The translations under genes and the position numbers were made by a program. The notes under the pieces are model-generated. The model saw nothing but the letters and a program-made list of their open reading frames with translations, made no database searches and was not told where the DNA came from. From Liolophura sinensis (taxonomy: Eukaryota; Mollusca; Polyplacophora; Chitonida; Chitonidae): DNA of 64,000 nt. This document shows, in pieces, positions 36,801-43,215 of this stretch (the first letter of the stretch is position 1; every line of letters begins with the position of its first letter). The stretch is taken from assembly GCF_032854445.1 (NCBI RefSeq), contig NC_088307.1, positions 4,590,001 through 4,654,000 on the forward strand, given 5' to 3'.

Positions 36801-39800
36801 TAATGGATAATGTAAATTCGTAACGTCAGTTGATGGCGGATAATGGATATTTGTCATATCAGTGGATAATGGATAATGTAAATTTGTAACGTCAGTTGAT
36901 GGCGGATAATGGATATTTGTAATACCAATTGATGTGGATAATGAATATTTCTAATATCAGTTGTTGGCGGAAAATGGATCTTTGTATTATCAGTTGATGA
37001 TGCATATTTTATATCTGGTCATATCAAATGATTGTGAATAATTCATATTTGTAATATCAGTTGATAATGGGCAATTTGTAATATCAGTCGATTATGGATA
37101 ATGTGTGGTTGTCATGTCATTTCAGGAGTGTTACTACTTTAAACAGTTCCGCAATGGAAAGCTTGTCCACGACTTTGGGTGTTCTTCCGACAAGGTATAT
37201 CTTGATACAGTAATATAAAAGAAACACATTAACATAATCCACATGTTATGAATTAACTGTGTGCACTAGCAGAGCTATATCACAGCGTCTTTGCGACAAG
37301 CGGTCTCCCATGTCTCACGGAACACCGACGTTCTGTTGTCTGCTCAAGCAGGGATTTGACAGATATATTGAAAAATATATATAGAAAACAATGAGATAAC
37401 CTGAACATTTTATTTAAATGTGAGTCAAATCTTTAACTAGGTAGTTAGTGTGTCAATCTATAAAACTGTTATAAACTACCTTTGTCCGTATTGTCCCGAC
37501 ATAGGACTTGGAGTGCCCGTATTGTCCCTCGGCCAGCGGCCTTGGGCCAACACGCTTACTTAGGACTGTGGCCTTGGGCCAAAACGGATGCACCCGACCA
37601 GTGCCATGGTAATGCTAATACAATTTAACAAGACTTTGATATGTATGGTTAACACTTCATTTGATGTTATTTCTTGTTAACACCAAGAGATTTTTCTGGT
37701 TCTGTCTTGAGGCGTGAAGATTTCCTCGATGCCCTGCTTGAATATAAAAGTGAAATCTTTGTGAATATTAGCAATGTTAAACACCAATCAGACAACCAAA
37801 CAAACAAAATACTGACTGGCGATTAGGTCCGTAAAATATGTCCTTTAGCGAAATGTATGATATAGTGTAGCCCAGGTAATATGCTCATACCTTCGAGTGT
37901 CTGGAAAAATTTCTGTGTTTTATTAAAACAGTACTCTTGAGTCTTCACTAAACACTGCGACAGAAATCATAGCAATCTAACCCTTGTATCGGCAGAGATT
38001 ACTGCAGAGATTTGATTTAGTATTAACATATATCAATATATCTTATCAGTGGTAGTCGTAGGGACTGTATGTTATCACGTCGTCTGTCAACTATCCGATT
38101 CTAGGGATACTTTTGCGTTACCTTTAAGGCTCCTTAATTGAAACTTTCCACCTGTGGTTAGTATAGTGTGATACAGGACAAGTCCCAGTTTAATGATGAT
38201 TTATCAAATTCTTTGTTAAGTTTGAATTGTTTTGTATTTTTGGACTTTCACTCAACTGAAAGCCCTGTCCGCGGGATCATGAAACTGTCTTAAAAATATA
38301 GACTTGAGTTTAAAATTTTTACTGCGCTAAAATTGTGGGATAATATACATTTAGACTTTTATAACAAAATTCAAAATTAGCAGTAAGTGTCAAATCTAAG
38401 TTCAGAAATAATATTTAAGTTTAGACTAAATCTCACTTAAATCTAAGACAGTTTCGTGATTCTGGGTTGGTGCAGTTTTCTGCCATTAAAGTTCTATGAC
38501 GTATGTAAATCTTTGTATACATTTAATTCGTGTTGAAGGTATGCGGATAAGTTGTAGCCGGTTAAGCCGTCAAATGTTTTGAAATTTAAAAGTAAATTTG
38601 GAAATGCACCCTAACCAGATTCGTATGGATAGCATGCAAAGCGCACGCGCGGTTTTGTAGTGGTTTGATGATTATCCTGACACTGTGTGAACTGGCTAAC
38701 TACATTCCATGCTCAATCACATTTCCACAATCGTATTATAAAGAACTATCAAGACAAGTTGGAACATCCTCTAAACTTTTAATAGTGGAGAAAGAAACTA
38801 TACTATGTAGGTGAAGAGTTTCACTTTCGCTTTCAGAATTGCAATGACTTGGCGGGAGCTTTACCTGACTGTCGTTTGACCACGGACGCGTCTCATCAGT
38901 GTGTTTCGTGCTGCGACAAAGACTACTGTAACGGTGACATTAAGGCCGACCGACGGTGTGTGGACTGTGTGGATGCGACGGATCCTAGTCAGTGTCGCAA
39001 TTCCACCATCCAGTGCCCGAGAGGGGAGGTAAGTCATATATCCGATACAAAGCGTTCTGTGTGCTAACCTCGGGAATTTGTGCTTCATTTTCTTACTGTA
39101 ATTGCAATTTTGCTGAAAAGCTGTTTGTTTTATAACATTCGAATATTTGAGAAATCCAAATTTCAACCGACGTACAAATTAATATGAAACTTTTCTGTTT
39201 CCTTGAAATCCAAAGATATTAATCTGCCAATCCGTCATTTGTACAGTTATTTGTACAGATTCATGTTGTGTAACCTCAGACAATTTTGAAAACCATCCAG
39301 ATCCGTGCATATTTTTGCATACTTATAGATTCAGTGGGTTAGCCCCCTAGCGCAGCATAATGACCCATGAGCCTCCCAACAATGCTATGAGATCAAGTCC
39401 AGCTCATGCTGGCTTCCTCCCCGACCGTACGTGGGAAGGTCTGATAGCAACTTGTGAATGGTCGTGAGTTTCCTCCGGGCTCTGCCCGGTTTCCTCCCAC
39501 CATAATGCTGGCCGCCGTCGTATAAGTCAAATACTCTTGAGTACGGCGGAAAACACCAATCAAATAAAATAAAATGCATACATACACACACACATTGGCG
39601 TCCTTTTTGGTGTCATTAAAAAAGCACCAAAAGCAATGATATGTTTCCTTGTCCATTATTCTAGGAATGTTACTACTTCCGGGAACCCAGAAATGGTAGA
39701 ATCACTCATGATTTTGGATGTTCAACTAAACAGGTAAATACCAGGGATCGATTCCACAAAGACATTTCTGACTTAAGTCAAACTTTGAAATACGATCTTA

Positions 39801-41241
39801 CAGCTTATTTTTCGGTAAATTTTGTGTACCTAATCGGTGTTATTTTAAGCCAAATGAATCCACATTGCAACAATCAGTACCAGCTTGTGGAAAGAAAGAT
39901 TTTAAATTTTGTCTTAAATCCGAAATGGCTTTGTGAAATCGGACCCTGTCTTCTTATTGCTTAATACTGACTTTTTTTCACAAGTTTTTACAACGAATAC
40001 AGGACATTCCACCAAACAGTCATTGCAGGCTTCCTACTTTAACAACGAGTATAATTCTCGTTTAAGTGAAAATGAACAGTGTCCAATATCTCTGTCACTC
40101 GGCTTCATAATTGCGTCTCATTCCGCTTAACCTTGGGGTAGAAGCCATATGCATACATTCGTGTTAAATAACATCGCCCCTTTGAATATAGGAACAGCTG
40201 CAATCAAATCGCAGCTGAGATACATTGTTTGATTAACGATTAACTGATTAAATCTATAACTTTAAAACCTTATTTCCTTGCGACTTTCCGGCTTCAATGT
40301 GCTGATTGTATCTCTTTTGATGAATACGTCCTAACTTCTTACTTCTCAGTTGTTCAGTTGTTTGCGTTGGACATTTTGTTGCAAATTTGATCTTGCCATC
40401 ATAGTCACGTAACGTCAATTTCTGTTGATGATTGTATACGAAAGGTTGTTTGCGAGACACTCACTGACTCAGCGATCTGAACGTCTATCGCTCAGTACAA
40501 CATCGCTTTTACCGCACATAAGGAATTAACTTGCGCTGCATCAGCTAGAAATTTGTCACCAAGAGCGTTGTCTTCCGGGGCGTTTCCGAGTTTACTCCAA
40601 CCATTAAAAATCACCTCCGTCGTAAAAAAGCGCAAACTCTCAAGTAGACATCAAACCACGGCTTAAGTCAAAATTAAAATGATAATTTTACTTAGTTCAT
40701 TATGGCATAGTCCAACTTCAGTTTTTAAAGATTCATGTAGCCCATAAAACGTTTTCAGTTAGCATGTATAGATCATCCTATATAGTGTGGCTGAGTGGTT
40801 GTATAGTGTGTTGACGCAGTACACTGACTGAGGATCCTCTCATCAAGGCGATCGCTGTGAGTTCCAGTTCACCTCAAACTGGCGTCCTCCTCGGGCGGAC
40901 ATGTACTGGGGAAGGTCTGACAGCAAACTACGAACGGTTTGGGTTTTTCTTTCCGGCTCTGTTCGGTTTCCTAATACAATAATACTGGAATGAACCGAAA
41001 TATTCTTGAATATACGGCGTGAAAAAAACCCTATCAAATAAATGTATTTATTTATTTATTTATTTATTTGGTCTGTGTTACACGCAGTACTCAAGAATAT
41101 CCCATTATACAATGTTATATTACTTTCCAGCATTGTGACGAACTGACGGGTTTCCTTCCGGATTGCCGACGGCCCGGGAACCAGCTTAAACAATGCATAT
41201 CGTGCTGTGTGGACGACCTGTGTAACGGGGAATTCGCGTAG
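9819..41241 (+). CDS. Secreted protein with eight LU (Ly6/uPAR, three-finger) domains and a mucin-like block; 27 exons, complete
   Basis: Coding exons: 9819-9858, 12420-12508, 12871-12942, 15901-16006, 16873-16961, 17689-17760, 18327-18453, 19079-19213, 20758-20846, 22715-22786, 23880-23982, 24352-24440, 25324-25395, 26037-26166, 27572-28213, 28963-29048, 29647-29715, 29931-30003, 30520-30602, 31764-31835, 32409-32517, 34596-34637, 35759-35844, 37126-37194, 38837-39028, 39665-39733, 41131-41241. Together they make 2988 nt (995 aa plus stop), open throughout, with GT/AG borders and matching phases. Layout: signal peptide, LU1-LU2, linker, LU3-LU4, Ser/Thr/Pro block, LU5-LU6, linker, LU7-LU8. 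Each domain has CxxC, further cysteines, a Gly-Cys, then CC-x4-CN. LU domains are disulfide-rich three-finger folds, usually extracellular binding modules. The ligand is unknown. It ends at CNGEFA with no GPI signal or membrane segment, so it is predicted to be secreted. Some exons might be missed or alternative. Confidence 0.85.
10745..10921 (+). repeat. SINE family A, diverged 5'-truncated copy
   Basis: It retains GAAGATCTGCCAGCAAC, GATGGTCGTGGGATTTTCC, ACCACCATAATGCTACCC and AAGTGAAATATTC, followed by an A-rich tail. It lies in intron 1 of the LU gene. Confidence 0.7.
12000..12190 (+). repeat. Family D body and tail
   Basis: It contains CCTCAGTCAGGGGTTTATCC, CTGTTCATGTAAATGCATAA, a poly-C tract and the tail CAATTTACTAGACGTCACTGG. 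This matches the family D copies at 6050, 25060 and 46430. Confidence 0.6.
12420..16006 (+). CDS. LU domain 1 (three exons)
   Basis: Exons 12420-12508, 12871-12942 and 15901-16006; residues about 14-102. Exon a carries PCFQC...DC...TCGPHQ, exon b ICFADEVV...DVGCRNKA, exon c ICDL...RCSKCCTGDYCNQYLC. That gives twelve cysteines, including one after CN (CN-x3-C). Entry is in phase 1, the inner introns are phase 0 and exit is phase 1. It is closest to domain 3 in this protein. The acceptor at 12419 was chosen because only it restores phase 1 after the signal exon. Confidence 0.85.
13610..14345 (+). repeat. Dispersed repeat family E, copy 2, split by a SINE
   Basis: Blocks at 13630-13768 and 14105-14345 match 6520-6940 in order (CCCAAAACGACG, ACAAAACCACGAAAGA, GTTGCGCTTTGATTGCAACTG, CGATTAAGCGGAATTCGACAC). 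A different SINE separates them, so the insertion came after this copy formed. The homeobox-like part is mostly deleted here. Confidence 0.55.
13770..14100 (-). repeat. SINE family C (tRNA head, 'GGGGTTTAACGTCGTACT' tail)
   Basis: Read on the minus strand it starts with a tRNA-like head (CACAGTTGTAAAGCTTCCGC, then a B-box-like GGATCAATCC). It ends with the block seen on the plus strand as GTGCTTGAGGTTTAACGTCG, TACTTAACAATTTTTCATTC and ATATGACGATGA. Pieces of that tail recur at 56066-56100 and 56352-56417. It is inserted inside family E copy 2. Confidence 0.65.
14531..14776 (-). repeat. SINE family A, nearly full length
   Basis: Minus-strand copy with a poly-A tail (poly-T at 14531), the CGGCGTAAAACACC motif, the conserved body and a head truncated at GCTAGCGCAGCGTAATGACC. 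Intron 3 of the LU gene. Confidence 0.85.
15290..15560 (-). repeat. Possible diverged family E piece
   Basis: The minus-strand frame contains KLRRIHTRRRSQQ. This resembles KKLGRIHQKRYNQH in the minus-strand frame of the family E copy near 40254-40460. Surrounding nucleotides (TATGAATACGTCTTAATTTC) are also similar. It is a weak match and may not be the same element. Confidence 0.35.
15668..15800. repeat. Chimeric SINE head, copy 1
   Basis: About 100 bp (CCAGGGTTGATAGTCTTCC ... GGCGTTTAATAGGCAGCA) is followed by the family A segment TAATGACCCGGGAGCCTCTC. The same arrangement occurs inverted at 42290-42412. Confidence 0.6.
16873..18453 (+). CDS. LU domain 2 (three exons)
   Basis: Exons 16873-16961, 17689-17760 and 18327-18453; residues about 103-198. 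Motifs: GLQCYNCHDVSDPRSCG...TCPPET, QCYTEFVITDMMRLRYNMGC, and GC...LCQACCKDSFCNREIC. It follows domain 1 with almost no linker. It is nearly colinear with domain 4: QCYTE[FY]VITDM[ML]RLR is shared. A full-length SINE sits in the intron between exons a and b. Confidence 0.85.
17162..17430 (+). repeat. SINE family A, full length (reference copy)
   Basis: Best-preserved copy. GGGGCCTCCGTGGCTCAGTT is the A-box region, GCGTTCAAGTCCAGCTC the B-box region, then the GGATGGTCGTGGATTTCCCC body, GCTGGCCGCCGTCGTGTATT and an (AAAT)n tail. Such elements are transcribed by RNA polymerase III and retroposed by partner LINEs. It lies in the intron between exons a and b of LU domain 2. Confidence 0.9.
18464..18522. 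other. Two adjacent hairpins just after a splice donor
   Basis: TCTGGCTTAAAGCT at 18464-18477 pairs with AGCTTTAAGCCAGA at 18484-18497 (6-nt loop). GCTTAAAGC at 18502-18510 pairs with GCTTTAAGC at 18514-18522 (3-nt loop). They begin 11 nt after the GTAAGC donor of LU gene exon 7. Confidence 0.7.
18570..18800 (-). repeat. Family D copy, inverted
   Basis: It shares GTGACGTCTAATAAATTGCA, AAAGCCCTGACTGAAGTAAA and CATTATCGTCGCTGCTCTGG with the other family D copies. The tRNA-like head has been lost beyond GCTCTGG. Confidence 0.6.
19079..19213 (+). CDS. LU gene exon 8: Ser/Thr/Pro-rich linker
   Basis: This 135-nt phase 1-1 exon codes about 45 residues, starting STTTDLITQMLPSTPAPS and ending GPIFP, with no cysteine. 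It separates the domain 1-2 pair from the domain 3-4 pair. Because it is symmetric, its inclusion or skipping would keep the frame. Confidence 0.75.
19680..20700. repeat. Diverged intronic tandem duplication (~370-bp unit)
   Basis: 19690-20040 and 20060-20400 share an ordered series. This includes ACGTCAATTCATCAATGCTT / ACGTCAGTTCATTCATGCTT, ACGTGACAAAAGCA, TGCGCATTCAACC, ACTATGTTCATCT / ACCATGTTCACCTGTCTTAAA and CCTAACATGTTGTCTG / CCGACATGCTGTGTG. A further part-unit (TGAACATCTC..CC) recurs at 20440 and 20605. It lies in the intron before LU domain 3. Confidence 0.65.
20758..23982 (+). CDS. LU domain 3 (three exons)
   Basis: Exons 20758-20846, 22715-22786 and 23880-23982; residues about 244-331. 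Motifs: FSCYLC...ACQLVVKCGPQQ, LCYADEVAAPDGRITYNVGC and ICE...RCAQCCAEDYCNLDVC. It is clearly paralogous to domain 1: CGP[HQ]Q, C[FY]ADEV and PDGR[TI][ST]Y are shared. It has twelve cysteines in the same arrangement. Phases are 1-0-0-1. Confidence 0.85.
23345..23609 (+). repeat. SINE family A, full length, diverged
   Basis: The head reads GGGGTCTCTATGGCCTAGTT. The body GATGGTCGTGGGTTTCCCC, GCCGTCGTGTAAGTGAAATG and an (AAAT)n tail follow. It is in the intron before exon c of LU domain 3. Confidence 0.85.
24352..26166 (+). CDS. LU domain 4 (three exons)
   Basis: Exons 24352-24440, 25324-25395 and 26037-26166; residues about 332-428. Motifs: GLQCFNCKDVADPRTCG, QCYTEYVITDMLRLRFNMGC and TCALLGSPRTR...LCQACCKSNFCNKGIC. 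It is the sister of domain 2. The last exon exits in phase 1 into the mucin-like exon. Decayed partial copies of this last exon follow in the next intron. Confidence 0.85.
24784..24976. repeat. 28-bp minisatellite
   Basis: About seven units of GGGCCAAAAAGAACGACATA plus CTGGCCTC. The antisense open frame here follows from the repeat and is not a gene. A related GGCCTTGGGCCAAAAC motif appears at 37540-37582. Confidence 0.8.
25060..25305 (+). repeat. Family D tail followed by SINE family A 3' end
   Basis: 25060-25200 matches family D (GAATTGGGTAAAAGAAATGC, then ATTAGACGTCACTGG). 25205-25305 is the family A end (ATGCTGGCCGGCGTCGTATA, CTTGAGTTCGGCGTAAAACA, (AAAT)n). The second part ends 18 bp before LU gene exon 13. 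Confidence 0.65.
26240..26810 (+). pseudogene. Decayed partial copies of an LU domain exon in intron 14
   Basis: 26241-26345 repeats the 3' part of exon 14 plus the start of its intron. TGTTGCAAATGTAACTTCTG, AACAAGGATATTTGTGCTTC and CAGTATTACACCTTACTACA each have a close match at 26126-26195. The coding part still reads CCKCNFCNKDICASAL. A short piece (AGTTGCAAATCTAACTTG) is at 26378. An older copy at 26639-26703 reads LCQGCFKLNSCYKNVCISHA then TGA. A trace (CAAGCTTGTTGAATTGCAAA) lies at 26778. They appear to be relics of failed tandem exon duplications. Confidence 0.7.
26405..26552 (-). repeat. SINE family A, fragment
   Basis: Minus-strand fragment with TTTACGCCGTACTCAAGAAT at its 3' end and GGGGGAAACCCACGACCATC from the body. 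It is inserted among the decayed exon copies. Confidence 0.75.
27262..27520 (+). repeat. SINE family A, diverged full-length copy
   Basis: It runs from a degraded head (GGGGTTAGCATGTCAGCACG) through TGCAGATGGTCGTGGGTTTC to a short AAAT-type tail, and ends about 50 bp before the mucin-like exon. Confidence 0.8.
27572..28213 (+). CDS. LU gene exon 15: mucin-like Ser/Thr/Pro block
   Basis: A single 642-nt phase 1-1 exon codes about 214 residues dominated by Thr, Ser and Pro, with no cysteine. It contains a 37-residue unit (STNTPKHTTTYWATTSNPTT...) repeated twice in tandem at 27724-27834 and 27835-27945, then looser units. The content predicts dense O-glycosylation and an extended stalk in the middle of the protein. 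Recurrent tryptophans (TWSW, TSW) are unusual for a mucin block. The antisense frame is open only because of the repeats. Confidence 0.85.
28963..30003 (+). CDS. LU domain 5 (three exons, ten cysteines)
   Basis: Exons 28963-29048, 29647-29715 and 29931-30003; residues about 643-718. Motifs: FSCYSCRGIHDPRACQNVEEC, TCYVKRSLTNGAQKYNMGC and RCHNTTHAYELCCAHDRCN. It is shorter than the others, with ten cysteines. It lacks both extra cysteines found elsewhere, so it is the simplest LU pattern in this protein. Confidence 0.85.
30083..30440. repeat. 57-bp minisatellite
   Basis: About six units of CCACTCCGGTTTCCTTCGGT, CACTCTGATTTCCCCAGGCC, ACTGTGATTTCCCCCGA. Because 57 is a multiple of 3, long minus-strand frames (such as GRGKSQWPGEI repeats) stay open by chance. 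It lies in the intron between LU domains 5 and 6. Confidence 0.85.
30520..32517 (+). CDS. LU domain 6 (three exons)
   Basis: Exons 30520-30602, 31764-31835 and 32409-32517; residues about 719-806. Motifs: LTCHACHVNAHTHQC...MVC, ACYSRAGIHSGNKELYDYGC, then HC...SCISCCDGPFCNSGPC. The middle exon (72 nt, phase 0-0) lies between two SINEs in opposite orientation. Confidence 0.85.
31150..31420 (+). repeat. SINE family A, upstream of the 72-nt exon of LU domain 6
   Basis: Plus-strand copy: head piece GGTTAGGGCGCTAGGGCAGC, body TGGTCGTGGGTTTCCCCCGG, GCCGCCGTCGTATAAGTGAA, A-rich tail. It lies about 345 bp before exon 31764-31835. Confidence 0.85.
31938..32148 (-). repeat. SINE family A, downstream of the 72-nt exon of LU domain 6
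   Basis: Minus-strand copy: GGAGTTTTACGCTGTACCC, GCAGCCAGCATTATGGTGGG, GGGGAAACCCACGACCATCC. It starts about 100 bp after the exon, in opposite orientation to the SINE at 31150. Confidence 0.85.
33150..33690. repeat. 106-bp tandem repeat, about five units
   Basis: The unit has CGGTTGTCCATAACAGTTCC, AGTGAGTTCGCCTTGGATTC, CTCAATAACTTGAACA and GTATTTCTCATAGTTGTTCA. The three central units are nearly identical; the first and last are strongly diverged. It lies in the intron after LU domain 6. Confidence 0.8.
34596..34637 (+). CDS. LU gene exon 22: short Thr/Pro linker
   Basis: This 42-nt phase 1-1 micro-exon (CACAG acceptor, GTATGT donor) codes about 14 residues, AATPPMSTTPATTP. It joins domains 6 and 7. 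It is supported by phase and composition only, so it is less certain than the domain exons. Skipping it would keep the frame. Confidence 0.6.
35460..35668. repeat. Short tandem repeat with GAGTGAGTGCTTGG
   Basis: Interleaved units TTACACTATGAGTGAGTGCT plus TGGGG, and TTACACTATGAGAACTCACT plus CTGAG. It ends about 90 bp before LU gene exon 23. Confidence 0.75.
35759..38938 (+). CDS. LU domain 7
   Basis: Exons 35759-35844 and 37126-37194, plus the first half of 38837-39028. Motifs: RQCLSCIGVGDPRDC...TTCPSGE, ECYYFKQFRNGKLVHDFGC and NCNDLAGALPDC...QCVSCCDKDYCNG. Its extra cysteine is in the LPDC position and not after CN as in domains 1-4 and 6. The domain runs into domain 8 without an intron. 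Confidence 0.85.
36020..36272 (+). repeat. SINE family A, diverged full-length copy
   Basis: The head reads GAAGCCTCCGTTGCAGGGGT, the B-box region is GAGTTCGAGTCCAGCTC, the body is GGGTGGTCGTAGGTTTCCCC and the tail ACACCAATCAAAT. Intron of LU domain 7. Confidence 0.8.
36600..37110. repeat. 33/66-bp minisatellite
   Basis: Alternating units GATGGCGGATAATGGATATT TGTCATATCAGTG and GATAATGGATAATGTAAATT TGTAACGTCAGTT, about 15 copies of the 33-bp unit. It ends just before LU gene exon 24. Confidence 0.8.
38939..41241 (+). CDS. LU domain 8 and C-terminus
   Basis: The second half of exon 38837-39028 (RRCVDCVDATDPSQC...IQCPRGE), then 39665-39733 (ECYYFREPRNGRITHDFGC) and 41131-41241 (HCDELTGFLPDC...QCISCCVDDLCNGEFA, stop TAG at 41239). 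It is the sister of domain 7: ECYYF, HDFGCS and LPDCR are shared. The protein ends four residues after the CN pair, leaving no room for a GPI signal. Confidence 0.88.
39328..39574 (+). repeat. SINE family A
   Basis: It has CCCCTAGCGCAGCATAATGA, TCAAGTCCAGCTCATGCTGG, ATGGTCGTGAGTTTCCTCCG, GCTGGCCGCCGTCGTATAAG and a short AAAT tail. It lies about 90 bp before LU gene exon 26. Confidence 0.85.
40000..40500 (-). repeat. Dispersed repeat family E, copy 3
   Basis: Inverted relative to the copies at 6500 and 13610. The plus strand shows TCATTCCGCTTAACCTTGG, the complement of the CCAGGGTTAAGCGGAATTA block of copy 1, and GCTGCAATCAAATCGC. The minus-strand 68-codon frame 40254-40460 starts MSRKQPFVYNHQQKLTL, faintly like the MSRNRHSYTSGQLKW of copy 1. 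Confidence 0.5.
40783..41125. repeat. Head-to-head pair of SINE family A remnants before the last LU exon
   Basis: A diverged plus-strand copy (40783-41040, ending in AAATAAATG) abuts a minus-strand 3' fragment (41041-41125, poly-TTTA, CACGCAGTACTCAAGAATAT). The second fragment ends only a few bases before the acceptor of the last LU exon. Confidence 0.7.
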
Positions 41242-41288
41242 CAGGAGACCATGTGAGATGCAAGAAGCTATTTACAGTTAATGAAATC

Positions 41289-41294
41289 AATAAA
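41289..41294 (+). terminator. Polyadenylation signal of the LU gene
   Basis: AATAAA begins 48 nt after the TAG stop and is followed by a GT-rich stretch (TTTGTTGAGGTGATGTG). This is the usual arrangement for a cleavage site and implies a very short 3' UTR. Confidence 0.6.
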
Positions 41295-42031
41295 TTTGTT
41301 GAGGTGATGTGAGAACAACGACTTTATGTTGTAACGGTATAGCTATTTCGAGATTTAGAGCACCTGACTTTCTTGGATGTATCACCGATGAGAGGAAAAA
41401 CGTATCAAAAGTCATACGAAAAATAAACATAGTTACTCAGTTTTGAGGATACATGTTATTTAAAGCAGCTTGTTGCTTGCTCCACACTAATCACAGCGCA
41501 TGTGCCGCTCTCTGTGCTCAATTTACATCACTGCCACCATGAGATAAGTCTAATCCTGCATATCTGTGCGACGCACGGATGCATGTTTACGCTTAACCTC
41601 ACCACTGATGTTCTCGCGAGGACCTTCAATCAGCATTCATCAATAAAACTGTAGGCGTCTGTTGGAATTATCTTGCTCATACTTTAGATAAAGAGGATGT
41701 ATGTATATCAAGTATTAATTGAAACAAATGTTGAAACATTTCCCGGTGATCTCCGCATTGTTGGAAACTTCTGCACAAAGTTTGCCAGTGGTGACATTAT
41801 TGTAAAGCGAACTGTACAAGTTTATCAGTTGCTTAATATTTACCAGTAACATATTCAGCGGCCATGCAGGCCGCAATCTTAGCTACCCGCGCTCTCCTCG
41901 AGAGCGCATGGATCGCGGACGGCGCCTTCTTCCTCCTCCTCGAAGGTCGCGGTCAAAACTGGACACTGCCAGCCATCGTATGGTCCCCTTCTCTTGGTCA
42001 AGGAGTTTCTGGAAAGTACCCTAGGATTTTT

Positions 42032-42560
42032 TTTTTTTTGATTGTTGTTTAACGCCACACTCAAGAAAATTTCACTTAAACGAGAGCAGTTAGTTTTATT
42101 TATTTATTTATTAATTTGATTGGTGTTTTGCGCCATACTCAGGAATATTTCACTTATACGACGGCGGCCAGCATTATGGTGGGAGGAAACCGGGACCGAG
42201 GGTAACCTCACGACCATCCGCAGGTTGCTGGAGACTTTCCCGCGTACTTCAGGAGTGGAAGGCAGCTCTTGGACTTGAACTCACGACGGCCGCATTGGTA
42301 AGAGGCTCCCGGGTCATTACGGCGTGCTGCCTATTAAACGCCCAGGATCTATAGATATAGATGACGAGGTTATGTACCTAATAACATGGTACTGGAAGAC
42401 TTTCAACCCTGGGACCAACTCGGGGGAAACCCACAACCATCCGCAGGTTGTTGGCAGACCTTCCCACTTACGGCCGGAGAGGGAGCCAGCATGAGCTGGA
42501 CTTCAACTCACAGCGACCGCATTAGTTTGAGGCTCCTGGGTCATAACGCTGCGCTAGCAG
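42032..42560 (-). repeat. Cluster of three SINE family A pieces with a chimeric head
   Basis: Fragment 42032-42093, copy 42094-42330 and fragment 42410-42560 are all on the minus strand. Between the last two lies the ~100-bp head also seen at 15668-15800 (plus-strand GCCTATTAAACGCCCAGGAT, GGTACTGGAAGACTTTCAAC). It sits between the 3' ends of the convergent LU and WxxW genes. Confidence 0.75.
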
Positions 42561-43011
42561 TTAGTTTTAAGAGAGGAACCCGGATTGTCAGTGTAAACCA
42601 CCGAGCATTGGCAAGTTACTGACATTTTTTCCTACGTAGGACGTACAGATGTGCACACCATAATGGTGGCACACAACGAACGTTAAAACGGGCAAACGGT
42701 CCACGGCCACCGAGGCCCCTCGCTGGAATGCAACAATGAAACCCAAATACACAGACAAACAAATGCAAATAAAACTCAAACACACGCATATAAATACTGT
42801 GCACGTGAAATTGCTTTTGTAGCATTATACTATTGTCGCCATGCGTATTACATGCATATATAAAAGGATAGTCCGAAGGTGCATGTATCACTGTACGTGT
42901 CTACTAGAACTCAGAAATTCAATCCTTACACAACGTATAAAGTTTTGAAATCGTTACATAAACTTTGTCATTGTGACAAAGACTAGTTAGCAATATCAGA
43001 CTTGTTATGGC

Positions 43012-43215
43012 TTATCCTTCAATCCTGAACCCAAGCTTGGGGTAATCCCCACAGTAGTAACGAACTTCGTAGTCTTTGCAACTCTGGCGACTGTTAAGAC
43101 ACAGAAGTCCATACCTTGGACTGAGTTTGATTTGTTGATACACAGTGTATTGCAAGAAGGGAATACTCTGGTCCCTGATCTTTATGTACTCGACCGGGGC
43201 CGGAAGTACGCCGTG
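43012..43215 (-). CDS. WxxW gene exon 5: second half of domain 2 and stop
   Basis: 204 nt, acceptor TTTCAG|CACGGC. It codes HGVLPAPVEYIKIRD, QIKLSPRYGLLCLNSRQ, SCKDYEVRYYC and ends at TAA (43014-43012). The early cysteine of domain 1 (RPC) has no counterpart here. No clear AATAAA was found close downstream on the minus strand. Confidence 0.8.
   Translation of the reverse strand, partial: HGVLPAPVEYIKIRDQSIPFLQYTVYQQIKLSPRYGLLCLNSRQSCKDYEVRYYCGDYPKLGFRIEG

Noticed and set aside
41131-41241. GPI anchor at the end of the LU protein
   Set aside because: The frame stops four residues after the final CN pair, leaving no hydrophobic tail.
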